A DNA stretch of 40,729 bases. Source: an uncultured Oscillospiraceae bacterium. Its GTDB lineage: Bacteria; Bacillota_A; Clostridia; Oscillospirales; Oscillospiraceae. The notes beneath the pieces were generated by a model, which was not told the origin of the DNA, did not search any database, and saw nothing but the letters and a program-made list of their open reading frames with translations. This document shows positions 1 through 8,559 of the stretch, in pieces. A program made the position numbers and the translations under genes. Location: positions 1-40,729 of the forward strand of contig CAAGIF010000069.1 in the NCBI GenBank assembly GCA_900769845.1, in the 5' to 3' direction. How positions within the stretch are numbered: the first letter of the stretch is position 1; each line of letters starts with the position of its first letter.

Positions 1-522
1 ATGACCGCCGGCGAGACCTGGGACTCCTGCCTGCAGGAAATCCGCGATCTGCCCAACGTGAAGAAGTACGGCGATGACGTCACCGTTTCCATGTACATGT
101 ACGACCGTCCCTCCTGGACCGGCGAAGTCTACGAGACCGAGTGCTACTTCCCCACCTGGATCAATAAAAAAGAATCTGCCCATGTCAAGGCTCTGGAGGA
201 TGCCCATCTGGCACTCTTCGGCAGTGAGCGCACCTGCCCCAACTGCGACATTGCCCGCTCCAAGCGGGAGGGCCGCCCCTTGACCGACAAGTGGACCTTC
301 TCCACCAACGGCGTTGCCATCCAGGGCCGCTACGGCATCCCCTGTGTGGGCTTCGGACCCGGCGCCGAAAGCCAGGCTCACGCACCCAACGAGATTACCT
401 GGAAGCAGGATCTGGTTACCTGCGCCGCTCTGTATGTGGCTGCTGTGAATCTGTATGACGAGAGCAAGAAGATCGATGTCTACGAATTCCGGGCCGGCAA
501 GACCAACAACGACATCCTCTAA
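1..522 (+). CDS. ygeY: YgeY family peptidase/hydrolase, C-terminal part
   Basis: This is the C-terminal 173 residues of an M20-family metallohydrolase of the YgeY type; the gene begins upstream of the window and the first ATG is an internal codon. The segment starts in the dimerisation/catalytic return ([13 protein letters not shown]) and holds the late M20 pattern [13 protein letters not shown] followed by AHAPNE, where the His is the usual C-terminal metal ligand. YgeY lies beside ygeW and ygeX in the E. coli purine/diaminopropionate locus and is thought to hydrolyse a ureide or acyl-amino-acid intermediate; its exact substrate is inference. It is followed by ygeW after 28 bases and is surely co-transcribed with it. 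Confidence 0.85.
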   Translation: MTAGETWDSCLQEIRDLPNVKKYGDDVTVSMYMYDRPSWTGEVYETECYFPTWINKKESAHVKALEDAHLALFGSERTCPNCDIARSKREGRPLTDKWTFSTNGVAIQGRYGIPCVGFGPGAESQAHAPNEITWKQDLVTCAALYVAAVNLYDESKKIDVYEFRAGKTNNDIL

Positions 523-550
523 TTCAATTTTCTATAAAGGAGACTACAAC

Positions 551-1750
551 ATGGATAAGACTCTGCAGATGTATATCGACAAGCTGAACGCTCTGAATTT
601 CAAAGAAATGTACAACGGTGACTTTTTCCTGACCTGGGAGAAGACCGACGATGAGCTGGAAGCTGTCTTCACCGTAGCCGATGCCCTGCGTTATATGCGG
701 GAAAACAACATTTCCACCAAGATCTTTGAGTCCGGTCTGGGCATTTCCCTGTTCCGTGACAATTCTACCCGTACCCGCTTCTCCTTCGCTTCCGCCTGCA
801 ACCTGCTGGGTCTGGAAGTTCAGGATCTGGACGAAGGCAAGAGCCAGATCGCCCATGGCGAGACCGTTCGGGAAACTGCCAACATGGTGTCCTTCATGGC
901 CGATGTCATCGGCATCCGGGACGATATGTACATCGGCAAGGGTAACGCCTACATGCATGAGTTCATGAACGCCGTTACCGAAGGCAATAAGGCCGGTATT
1001 CTGGAGCAGAAGCCCACTCTGGTGAACCTGCAGTGCGACATTGACCATCCCACCCAGTCCATGGCTGATATGCTGCACATCATCCACGAGTTCGGCGGTG
1101 TGGAAAACCTGAAGGGCAAGAAGATCGCTATGACCTGGGCATATTCTCCCTCCTACGGCAAGCCCTTGTCCGTTCCCCAGGGCGTCATCGGTCTGATGAC
1201 CCGTTTCGGCATGGATGTTGTCCTGGCCCATCCCGAGGGCTACGAAGTGATGCCCGAGGTGGAAGAGATCGCCAAGGCTAACGCCGCAAAGTCCGGCGGC
1301 TCCTTCACCAAGGTCAACTCCATGGCAGAAGCCTTCAAGGACGCTGACATTGTCTATCCCAAGTCCTGGGCGCCCTTCGCCGCCATGGAAAAGCGCACCA
1401 ATCTGTATGCCGAGGGAGACACCGACGGTATCAAGGCTCTGGAAAAGGAGCTGCTGGCTCAGAATGCCGAGCATAAGGACTGGTGCTGCACCGAAGAGCT
1501 GATGGCCACCACCAAGGACGGCAAGGCTCTGTACCTGCACTGCCTGCCCGCCGACATCAACGATGTTTCCTGCGTTGACGGTGAGGTTGCTGCATCCGTC
1601 TTTGACCGCTACCGGGATCCTCTGTACAAGGAAGCTTCCTTCAAGCCCTACATCATCGCCGCCATGATCTTCCTGGCAAAGGTCAAGAATCCCCAGGCTA
1701 CTCTGAAAGCTCTGGAAGAGCGGAACACCGCTCGTTGGTTCCAGAAGTAA
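551..1750 (+). CDS. ygeW: Knotted carbamoyltransferase YgeW
   Basis: A 399-residue member of the aspartate/ornithine carbamoyltransferase superfamily, the usual size for YgeW. The carbamoyl-phosphate loop STRTR is at residues 72-76 inside FRDNSTRTRFSFA, and the C-terminal half carries the HCLPAD motif of transcarbamylases. The ATG at 551 is chosen because AAAGGAG lies at 536-542; an in-frame upstream extension has no such site. In the anaerobic purine pathway YgeW is assigned to carbamoyl transfer between a ureido-amino acid (2,3-diaminopropionate ureide) and phosphate, giving carbamoyl phosphate for carbamate kinase; that direction is inferred from context. It sits between ygeY and the kinase gene in one forward operon. 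Confidence 0.93.
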   Translation: MDKTLQMYIDKLNALNFKEMYNGDFFLTWEKTDDELEAVFTVADALRYMRENNISTKIFESGLGISLFRDNSTRTRFSFASACNLLGLEVQDLDEGKSQIAHGETVRETANMVSFMADVIGIRDDMYIGKGNAYMHEFMNAVTEGNKAGILEQKPTLVNLQCDIDHPTQSMADMLHIIHEFGGVENLKGKKIAMTWAYSPSYGKPLSVPQGVIGLMTRFGMDVVLAHPEGYEVMPEVEEIAKANAAKSGGSFTKVNSMAEAFKDADIVYPKSWAPFAAMEKRTNLYAEGDTDGIKALEKELLAQNAEHKDWCCTEELMATTKDGKALYLHCLPADINDVSCVDGEVAASVFDRYRDPLYKEASFKPYIIAAMIFLAKVKNPQATLKALEERNTARWFQK

Positions 1751-1771
1751 TTTTATTCCGATAACATTCGG

Positions 1772-1806
1772 CCCGTACACGATACCTTCTCAGGGCCGTG
1801 TACGGG
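1772..1806 (+). other. Intercistronic stem-loop ygeW/carbamate kinase
   Basis: A perfect 10-bp inverted repeat, CCCGTACACG (1772-1781) and CGTGTACGGG (1797-1806), encloses a 15-base loop. No U-run follows, so it is not an intrinsic terminator. It could be an mRNA processing or stability hairpin separating ygeW from the downstream kinase gene, which lies after an unusually wide 98-base gap for this operon. Confidence 0.5.
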
Positions 1807-1848
1807 TCGTTTCCATCCCATGATGAAATAGCGAGGTGCCAACCCATT

Positions 1849-2790
1849 ATGAGTAAACGCATTGTCATCGCGCTGGGCGGCAATGCTCTGGGAAATAACC
1901 TTCCCGAGCAGATGCAGGCTGTGAAGCATACCGCCCGGGCCATTGTGGATCTGATTGAAGAAGGCCACGAAGTGGTAGTTGCCCACGGCAACGGCCCCCA
2001 GGTCGGTCTGATCCAAAATGCCATGACCGGACTGACCCGGTCTAACCCCGAAAAATACCCCCCCTGTCCCCTGTCTGTCTGCGTGGCCATGAGTCAGGGA
2101 TATATTGGTTATGATCTGCAGAACGCTCTCCGGGAGGAAATGAGAAACCGGGGGATCGGAAAATCCGTCGCCACCATTCTGACCCAGGTGGAGGTGGACC
2201 CCCAGGATCCCGCATTCCAGAAGCCCACCAAGCCTATCGGCGCCTTTATGTCCAGGGAAGAGGCCGAAGCATTGGCCCGGAAGACCGGCTGCCAGATTAT
2301 GGAGGACGCCGGCCGCGGCTACCGCCAGGTGGTTGCTTCCCCCCGCCCCACCGGCATTGTGGAACTGGATCTGGTTCGTTCCCTGGTGGATGCAGGTCAT
2401 GTGGTCATTGCCTGCGGCGGCGGTGGTATCCCCGTTACCCAGGCAGATGATAACAGACTGCAAGGCGCAGCCGCCGTCATCGACAAGGACTTTGCCTCCT
2501 GCTGTCTTGCCCAGCAGCTGGATGCGGATTGCCTGATCATCCTTACCGCAGTGGAAAAGGTTGCCATTCATTACGGCAAACCCGATGTTCAGTGGCTGTC
2601 CGAGCTGACCCCGGAAAAAGCCCAGGAGTATATCGCCGCAGGCGAATTTGCCCCCGGCTCCATGCTTCCTAAGGTTCAGGCTGCGGTAGAATTTGCCCAG
2701 TCCAAGCCCGGCCGTACCGCGCTGATCACCCTACTGGAGAAAGCAAAGGACGGCATTGCCGGAAGAACCGGCACATCCATTCATCTGTAA
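1849..2790 (+). CDS. arcC: Carbamate kinase (YqeA/ArcC type)
   Basis: A 313-residue amino-acid-kinase-fold protein that transfers phosphate from carbamoyl phosphate to ADP, giving ATP, ammonia and CO2. The nucleotide/phosphate loop ALGGNALGNN is at residues 8-17, the family segment VVAHGNGPQVG follows, and IACGGGGIPV lies mid-protein, all typical of ArcC. The ATG at 1849 follows GAGGTG (1833-1838); upstream in-frame codons lack a ribosome site. In the E. coli locus the equivalent gene is yqeA. Here it stands directly after ygeW, so it probably harvests ATP from the carbamoyl phosphate made there, the energy-yielding step of anaerobic ureide breakdown. Confidence 0.94.
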   Translation: MSKRIVIALGGNALGNNLPEQMQAVKHTARAIVDLIEEGHEVVVAHGNGPQVGLIQNAMTGLTRSNPEKYPPCPLSVCVAMSQGYIGYDLQNALREEMRNRGIGKSVATILTQVEVDPQDPAFQKPTKPIGAFMSREEAEALARKTGCQIMEDAGRGYRQVVASPRPTGIVELDLVRSLVDAGHVVIACGGGGIPVTQADDNRLQGAAAVIDKDFASCCLAQQLDADCLIILTAVEKVAIHYGKPDVQWLSELTPEKAQEYIAAGEFAPGSMLPKVQAAVEFAQSKPGRTALITLLEKAKDGIAGRTGTSIHL

Positions 2791-2820
2791 AAAACACCCC
2801 TCAGGAAGGTGGAAAATACC

Positions 2821-4170
2821 ATGATCATCCTGAAAAACGGAACATTGGTCACTCCCTCCGGTGCAAAAGCCGGAGATCTGGCCATGGAGGACGGCAAGAT
2901 CCTCCGAATTGAAGACCATATTCAGCCCGGTCCCGAGGATTCTGTTTTCGATGTAACCGGCTGCATCGTGTTCCCGGGCTTTATCGACGGGCATACCCAT
3001 CTGGATCTGGTCAATGCTCTGGGACGGACTGCGGACAATTTTGAAACCGGTACCCAGGCTGCTGTCTGCGGCGGCACCACCACCTGTCTGGACTTTGCCA
3101 CCCAGGAGAAGGGAGATACCCTGGTTCACACCCTGGCGGTCTGGAAGGATCTGGCGCAAAATGTTTCCTGCAATTATGGTATCCATATGTCCATCACCGA
3201 CTGGAACGAACGCACCAAAGCAGAAATCCAAACCATGCGGGATGAGGGTATCACCACCTACAAAACCTACATGGCTTATGACATCGCCATCGATGATGTG
3301 GCTACCATGGAGGTGCTGAAGGAGCTGAAAACCGTCGGCGGCGTTTGCGGCGTCCACTGCGAAAACGGCGCCATGATTCCCGCTCTGCAGCAGAAACTGC
3401 TTTCTGAAGGCATCACCGGTCCCACAGGGCATCCTCTGAGCCATCCGGCAGAGATTGAAGCAGAGGCCATCAACCGGCTGTGCTATCTGGCTGCTATGGC
3501 AGATGCACCGGTTCATGTGGTCCACCTTTCCAGCAGGCTGGGGTTAGAGGAAGTCCGGGCCGCCCGGAAACGGGGGCAAACGGTATATGCCGAAACCTGT
3601 CCCCAGTACCTGTTGTTTGAGGACAGTGTGTATGCCCGGCCAGACGGTTCCAAGTTCGTCTTAAGTCCTCCCATTCGTAAGCCGGAGGATGTAGCTGCCA
3701 TCCGGGAGGCTGTGCTAAGCGGCGAGATCGGCACCATTTCCACCGATCATTGCCCCTTCAACTTTACTCTGAAGCAATCCCAGGCCGCAAAGGGCTTCCA
3801 CCAGATCCCCGGAGGCGGCGCAGGTGTGGAGCACCGTCCCACATTGATGCTAACCCATTTTAAGGACGATCTGTCCTATACGCAGCTCTGTGACCTTCTC
3901 AGCACCAATGCTGCCAAGCTATTCCATCTCTATCCCAAAAAGGGAGCCCTGCAGCCCGGTTCCGATGCAGACATTGCCGTCTGGGATCCCAACTGCAAGT
4001 GGGTCATTTCCGCTGCAAACCAGCATCAGAATGTGGATCACACCCCCTACGAAGGATTTGAAGCCGCAGGCCGCATGAAATATGTATTCGTGAACGGTCA
4101 GTTGGCTGTCCGGGACGGAGAACCCACCGGAGTCCGGGCAGGCGAATTTGTCCGCACCGACTGTTTTTAA
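2821..4170 (+). CDS. hyuA: Dihydropyrimidinase/hydantoinase HyuA
   Basis: A 449-residue cyclic amidohydrolase that opens hydantoin-like or dihydropyrimidine rings. Metal-site residues are visible in order: HTH at 58-60, the probable carboxylated Lys148 in TTYKTYMAYD, His179 in HCENG, His235 in HLSS, and Asp309 in STDHCPF. A GTG at 2809 is also in frame, but it overlaps the AGGAAGG ribosome site (2803-2809), so the ATG at 2821 is the start. E. coli hyuA sits in the same ygeW/X/Y locus, where it is linked to opening a ring intermediate of purine breakdown. Only 30 bases separate it from the kinase gene. Confidence 0.93.
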   Translation: MIILKNGTLVTPSGAKAGDLAMEDGKILRIEDHIQPGPEDSVFDVTGCIVFPGFIDGHTHLDLVNALGRTADNFETGTQAAVCGGTTTCLDFATQEKGDTLVHTLAVWKDLAQNVSCNYGIHMSITDWNERTKAEIQTMRDEGITTYKTYMAYDIAIDDVATMEVLKELKTVGGVCGVHCENGAMIPALQQKLLSEGITGPTGHPLSHPAEIEAEAINRLCYLAAMADAPVHVVHLSSRLGLEEVRAARKRGQTVYAETCPQYLLFEDSVYARPDGSKFVLSPPIRKPEDVAAIREAVLSGEIGTISTDHCPFNFTLKQSQAAKGFHQIPGGGAGVEHRPTLMLTHFKDDLSYTQLCDLLSTNAAKLFHLYPKKGALQPGSDADIAVWDPNCKWVISAANQHQNVDHTPYEGFEAAGRMKYVFVNGQLAVRDGEPTGVRAGEFVRTDCF

Positions 4171-4196
4171 TTATCATCAAAAGGAGATAACATTCT

Positions 4197-4577
4197 ATGA
4201 GTAACATCGCCATCCATACTGACAACGCCCCCGCTGCCATCGGTCCCTACTCTCAGGCCATTCAGGCCGGAAACACCATTTATGTGTCCGGTCAGCTGCC
4301 CATCGATCCCGCCACCGGCGCCTTCGCCGGCAATGATATTACCGCTCAGACCCGTCAGAGCCTGACTAATATGAAGAATATTCTGATGGCCGCCGGCGCA
4401 GATATGTCCAATGTGGTCAAAACCACCGTTCTCCTGGCTGACATTGCCGATTTTGCCGCCATGAATGCCGTTTACGCAGAGTTCTTCACCGCTCCCTTCC
4501 CCGCGCGGGCTGCTTTCCAGGTAGCCTGCCTGCCCAAGAACGCCCTTGTGGAAATCGAGTGTGTCGCTGTAAAATAA
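4197..4577 (+). CDS. ridA: RidA family enamine/imine deaminase
   Basis: A 126-residue RidA/YjgF/TdcF protein, full length for the family. It shows the N-terminal [11 protein letters not shown] signature (residues 9-19), ISGQLP-like VSGQLPIDP, and the C-terminal segment with the catalytic-type Arg in [13 protein letters not shown] followed by LVEIECVAV. RidA hydrolyses reactive 2-aminoacrylate-type enamines/imines to keto acids. A strong ribosome site (AAAAGGAG) precedes the ATG. It is the last gene of the ureide operon and ends in a terminator. Diaminopropionate ammonia-lyase (YgeX), expected just upstream of the window, releases 2-aminoacrylate, which would give RidA a direct local substrate; that link is inference. 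Confidence 0.93.
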   Translation: MSNIAIHTDNAPAAIGPYSQAIQAGNTIYVSGQLPIDPATGAFAGNDITAQTRQSLTNMKNILMAAGADMSNVVKTTVLLADIADFAAMNAVYAEFFTAPFPARAAFQVACLPKNALVEIECVAVK

Positions 4578-4590
4578 GCCGTACCACCCA

Positions 4591-4621
4591 TACGCCCCGG
4601 AAAACCGGGGCGTATTTTTTT
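4591..4621 (+). terminator. Intrinsic terminator after ridA
   Basis: A perfect 10-bp stem TACGCCCCGG/CCGGGGCGTA with an AAAA loop is followed by seven T. It closes the ygeY-ridA operon. Confidence 0.93.
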
Positions 4622-4658
4622 CAAATACCAGAGATCGGCGTTCTTAACCAAAATCAGG

Positions 4659-4687
4659 TTGTCAAGTTAGCTAAATGGTGCTATACT
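4659..4687 (+). promoter_or_regulatory. Sigma-A promoter of trkA-trkH
   Basis: TTGTCA (4659-4664) and TATACT (4682-4687) are separated by 17 bases, giving a predicted start near 4694 and a short leader to trkA. Confidence 0.85.
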
Positions 4688-4727
4688 GTTAGAAAATAAG
4701 ATTATTTCCTTTCTAAGGAGGTATTTT

Positions 4728-6089
4728 ATGAACATTATTATTGCCGGCAGCGGTAAGGTTGGTTTCATTCTGACCCGACTGCTCTCCACCGAGGGGCATG
4801 ACATTACCCTGATTGATTCCAATCTGCAGGTTCTGGAGAATACCCAGGATCGGTTCGATGTGATGGCAGTTCACGGCAACTGCGCTTCCATGGATGTGCT
4901 GCTTCAGGCCGGTGTCATGGACGCGGAACTTCTCATTGCTGTTACCAATGCGGACGAGGTCAATCTGCTTTGCTGCACCACTGCCCACGGTCTGAATCCC
5001 AATCTGCATACCATTGCCCGGATCCGAAACCCCGAATATACCGAACAGATTTACGCCATGCGGGATACCTTTGGGCTTTCCATGACTATCAATCCAGAAA
5101 AACAAGCCGCAATGGAAATCGACCGTTTGCTGAAGTATCCCGGATTTTTGAAGCGAGACAGCTTTGCCCGGGGACGGACGGAGATCGTGGAGCTGCGGAT
5201 CGATGAAAACAGCAAGCTGCGAGATGTGGCGCTGATCGACCTGCCGAATATTGTCAAATGCAAGGTTCTGGTCTGCGCTGTGCTCCGGGACGGAAATACC
5301 CTGGTTTCCAATAGCGGTTCTTTCGTCCTGCGGGAGGGTGACAGGATCTTTGTAACCGCCCCCACCCAGAATCTGACTACCCTTCTGAAAAATCTGGATA
5401 TTATCAGCCGCAAGGTTCGCAGAGTTATTCTTTGCGGCGGTGGAAGGGTAAGCTATTATCTTGCCTCCATGCTGGAAAAGCACGGTATTACCGTCAAGCT
5501 TCTGGAGCAGAATTACGCCCGGTGTCAGGATTTGGCTGAGCTGCTGCCCAACACCGATGTGCTCTACGGAGACGGAACTGACAAGGATTTCCTGAATTCC
5601 TGCGGCATTACCGAAACCGATGCCCTTGTGAGCCTGACAGGCCTAGACGAACTGAATATGATCATCTCCCTCTACGCCCAGAGCCAGGGTGTTCCCCAGG
5701 TCATCACCAAACTGAGCCGGATGGAAAACCGGAACATGATCGATGCCCTGAAGCTTGGCAGTGTGATCTGTCCCAGAGAGCTTTGCAGTAACACCATCGC
5801 CCGCTACGTACGGGCTATGCAGAATCAAAGCGGCGCTGCTATTTCTGTCCACTCCATTGCAGACGGACAGGCAGAGGCTGTAGAATTTCAGGTGGATGAT
5901 TCTACAAAATTCTGCGGTATCCCTCTTAAGGATATCAAGCTGAAGGATAATGTGCTGCTGGCAAGTATCACTCGGGGCTCCCATACAGAAATCCCCGGCG
6001 GCTTCTCCACCTTCCGGAAAGGCGACATTGTGGTGATCGTCACCAGTGGTCAGGGTACCATTCGTCAGCTTAATGATATTTTCGCGTAA
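4728..6089 (+). CDS. trkA: Trk potassium transporter regulatory subunit TrkA
   Basis: A 453-residue cytoplasmic NAD(H)/nucleotide-binding subunit that gates the K+ channel-like transporter TrkH. It has the normal two-copy layout: an N-terminal Rossmann RCK domain starting IIIAGSGKVG with the acidic strand end LIDSN, a TrkA-C domain, then a second RCK domain starting VILCGGGRVSYYL near residue 225 and a second TrkA-C domain. AAGGAGG lies 7 bases before the ATG. The gene is transcribed from its own promoter and is followed by trkH after 11 bases. Nothing in it looks broken. Confidence 0.94.
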   Translation: MNIIIAGSGKVGFILTRLLSTEGHDITLIDSNLQVLENTQDRFDVMAVHGNCASMDVLLQAGVMDAELLIAVTNADEVNLLCCTTAHGLNPNLHTIARIRNPEYTEQIYAMRDTFGLSMTINPEKQAAMEIDRLLKYPGFLKRDSFARGRTEIVELRIDENSKLRDVALIDLPNIVKCKVLVCAVLRDGNTLVSNSGSFVLREGDRIFVTAPTQNLTTLLKNLDIISRKVRRVILCGGGRVSYYLASMLEKHGITVKLLEQNYARCQDLAELLPNTDVLYGDGTDKDFLNSCGITETDALVSLTGLDELNMIISLYAQSQGVPQVITKLSRMENRNMIDALKLGSVICPRELCSNTIARYVRAMQNQSGAAISVHSIADGQAEAVEFQVDDSTKFCGIPLKDIKLKDNVLLASITRGSHTEIPGGFSTFRKGDIVVIVTSGQGTIRQLNDIFA

Positions 6090-6100
6090 GTGAGGTATCT

Positions 6101-7549
6101 ATGAATTACAAAATGATGGGGCGCTTCATCGCCCAGATTATTGCCGTTGAGGCTGTATTCATGATCCCGCCGCTGATCATCAGCCTATGTTGCGGCGAAA
6201 CCGACGCTGTTCGGGGTTTTGCTGTTACCTTGCTCATTATGGCCGCGCTTGGCTCCGTTCTGTATATGATCTGTCGGGGAGCTCCCAATGCCTTTTATGC
6301 CAGGGAAGGTCTTGTCTGCGTCGGTATAAGTTGGGTCGTTTTGAGTTTGCTTGGCTGTCTTCCCTTCTACATTTCCCGGGAAATTCCCAGATATGTGGAC
6401 GCCTTCTTTGAAATCGTGTCCGGTTTTACCACCACCGGCTCCTCCATTCTGACAGATGTGGAAGCTTTGTCCAAAGGCATCCTGTACTGGCGCAGTTTCA
6501 GCCACTGGCTGGGCGGCATGGGCGTTCTGGTGTTTCTTCTGGCATTCACCGGAGGCAAGGGACAGGGATTTACCATGCACCTGCTCCGGGCAGAAAGCCC
6601 CGGTCCCAATGTGGGAAAACTAGTGCCGAAAATGCGAAAAACCGCAGGTATTTTATACCTGATCTACATCGCGATGACCGTCATCAATGTGATCTTCCTG
6701 ATGGCGGGAGATATGCCCTTGTTTGAAGCCGTATGTACAGCCTTCGGCACAGCGGGCACTGGCGGCTTTGGTATCAAGAATGATTCCATAGCAAGCTACT
6801 CCCCCTATATCCAAAATGTAACCACTGTATTCATGACCCTGTTCGGCATCAACTTCAGCTGTTACTATCTGATTCTACTCAAACAATTCCGAAATGTGTT
6901 CAAAGACGAAGAACTGCGGTTGTATTTGGGAATCATTTTTGGCAGCATCGTGCTTATCGTACTGAACCTCTGTGGTTTCTATCCCTCCTTGGGAGAGACC
7001 ATTCGCCATGCTTCATTCCAGGTTTCCTCCATCATCACCACCACCGGCTATGCCACCACAGATTTTGATCTGTGGCCCAGTTTCTCCAAAACGATCCTGC
7101 TGTGTCTGATGGTGGTCGGTGCCTGCGCCGGCTCTACCGGCGGCGGCTTCAAAGTCGCCCGGCTGTTGCTGATTCTGAAAGCCCTGCGGCGGAACATTCG
7201 CCGTCTTCTAAATCCCAACAAGGTAGAAGTTGTGCGTAACAACGACCAGGTAGTGGGTGAGCGGATTCTTGACAACACCAATGCCTATCTGGCTGCCTAT
7301 GTTGTGATTCTGTTCAGCATTTTTGCCATTATTTCCCTGGATGGATTCTCCATCGGCACGAATTTCTCCGCGGTGTTAGCCTGCTTCAACAACATCGGCC
7401 CCGGCCTGGAAGCCGTTGGCCCCACCTGCAATTTCAGCCAGTTCAGCGATTTGAGCAAGATTGTTTTAAGCTGGGCTATGCTGGCTGGCAGATTGGAGAT
7501 CTTCCCGATTTTGATTCTGTTTTCCCGAAAATCCTGGTTCAGACACTGA
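6101..7549 (+). CDS. trkH: Potassium uptake channel subunit TrkH
   Basis: A 482-residue polytopic membrane protein of the TrkH/KtrB K+ transporter superfamily. The four pore-loop filter segments can be read: TTTGSSIL, FGTAGTGGFG, TTTGYATTDF and FNNIGPGLEAVGP, each with the conserved filter Gly. It forms the permeation unit gated by TrkA, the gene just upstream, and imports K+ across the cytoplasmic membrane. The start has a GTGAGGT ribosome site. The protein ends in a short basic tail (RKSWFRH). A two-sided terminator follows. Confidence 0.94.
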   Translation: MNYKMMGRFIAQIIAVEAVFMIPPLIISLCCGETDAVRGFAVTLLIMAALGSVLYMICRGAPNAFYAREGLVCVGISWVVLSLLGCLPFYISREIPRYVDAFFEIVSGFTTTGSSILTDVEALSKGILYWRSFSHWLGGMGVLVFLLAFTGGKGQGFTMHLLRAESPGPNVGKLVPKMRKTAGILYLIYIAMTVINVIFLMAGDMPLFEAVCTAFGTAGTGGFGIKNDSIASYSPYIQNVTTVFMTLFGINFSCYYLILLKQFRNVFKDEELRLYLGIIFGSIVLIVLNLCGFYPSLGETIRHASFQVSSIITTTGYATTDFDLWPSFSKTILLCLMVVGACAGSTGGGFKVARLLLILKALRRNIRRLLNPNKVEVVRNNDQVVGERILDNTNAYLAAYVVILFSIFAIISLDGFSIGTNFSAVLACFNNIGPGLEAVGPTCNFSQFSDLSKIVLSWAMLAGRLEIFPILILFSRKSWFRH

Positions 7550-7560
7550 TTTTAAGCAAA

Positions 7561-7597
7561 AAGCATCCGTATGGAACACCATACGGATGCTTTCTTT
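7561..7597. terminator. Bidirectional terminator trkH / xdhC-like
   Basis: A 14-bp perfect stem (7561-7574 with 7579-7592) and AACA loop is flanked by T-rich sequence on the right and A-rich sequence on the left. It therefore serves trkH on the plus strand and the converging xdhC-like gene on the minus strand. Confidence 0.9.
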
Positions 7598-7599
7598 TG

Positions 7600-8559
7600 T
7601 TATTTGCTCCAGTTCGCCCGGATCTGAATCAGCTGAGCGGCAATGCTGACGGCAATTTCCGCCGGGGTCTCGCTGTCAATAGAAATGCCAATGGGACTAA
7701 TGATCCTGTCTATATCCGCTTCGGTATACCCCTCAGCAGTTAGGTTTTCCCGGATATATTTGACCTTTCTGCGGCTTCCTACCACGCCGATATACTTGGC
7801 GGGGGTATGCAGCGCAAACCGAATACAGTCCCAGTCCGCCAAATGTCCCCGGGTGGCAATGATAATATAGTCCGATTCCTTTACCGGATCCCCAATGTCC
7901 GAAAAATCCACTTTATTTACCGCCAGCGCATCGGGGAAAAATTCTTCTGCGGCGAACTCCTCCCGGTCATCGGAAACCAGGCAGGAAAACCCTAGATGGC
8001 TCAACAGGGGAACCAGTTCCCGGCTTAAATGCCCCGCGCCGTAAATATAGACCTTTCCGTCAAAGTTAAACTGCTCCGCGTAATAGGACGCTTCCCCCTC
8101 CCGGTAGCCAAAAGCCCAGCGGGGAACCGATGGATTCTGCCGAATCAGCGCCGTCCCCTCTGCCAGGGGAAGCAGCAGGGCGTAGGGTTTCCGGTTTTCG
8201 GCATGTTCCACGGCCAGGCGGGCAAATTCCAGATCTGCCGCTCTGTCATGGAGAAAACAGGTAAACAGCACCTTTGTCCTGCCACCGCAGATCATACCCA
8301 GACCGGCGGCCGTATCATTGGAAAGATCATAATCCACCAATTCTCCCCGCCCCTGCTCCAGCAGCTGCCGGGCAAGGGCTGTGGCACGGTATTCCAGTTC
8401 TCCGCCGCCGATGGTTCCGCAGATGTAACCGTCCCGTCCAACCAACATGTATGCGCCTGCGCTGCGGGGAGAAGATCCGGTGCTTTCCACAGTGGCAACC
8501 AGCATCCGGTTCTGTCCTGCAACCAGTCCGTCCCGGAGTTTCTCAAACAGTTTCAGCAT
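7600..8559 (-). CDS. XdhC family molybdenum hydroxylase maturation protein
   Basis: A 319-residue XdhC/CoxI-type protein. The N-terminal domain shows GSSPR (28-32), GTIGGGELE (48-56) and GMICGG (88-93); the C-terminal XdhC Rossmann domain begins at YIYGAGHLSR (171-180). Such proteins bind molybdenum cofactor, help sulfurate it and deliver it to xanthine dehydrogenase-like enzymes. It overlaps the end of yqeB by 17 bases and is the last gene of yqeC-yqeB-xdhC, so it probably works on a selenium-dependent Mo hydroxylase of purine catabolism encoded outside the window. That target is inferred from context. Confidence 0.9.
   Translation of the reverse strand: MLKLFEKLRDGLVAGQNRMLVATVESTGSSPRSAGAYMLVGRDGYICGTIGGGELEYRATALARQLLEQGRGELVDYDLSNDTAAGLGMICGGRTKVLFTCFLHDRAADLEFARLAVEHAENRKPYALLLPLAEGTALIRQNPSVPRWAFGYREGEASYYAEQFNFDGKVYIYGAGHLSRELVPLLSHLGFSCLVSDDREEFAAEEFFPDALAVNKVDFSDIGDPVKESDYIIIATRGHLADWDCIRFALHTPAKYIGVVGSRRKVKYIRENLTAEGYTEADIDRIISPIGISIDSETPAEIAVSIAAQLIQIRANWSK

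Noticed and set aside
524..1780. Long open frame on the minus strand opposite ygeW
   Set aside because: It mirrors the codon pattern of a full-length, well-recognised gene on the plus strand; the product is Gly/His-rich without family features and has no ribosome site.
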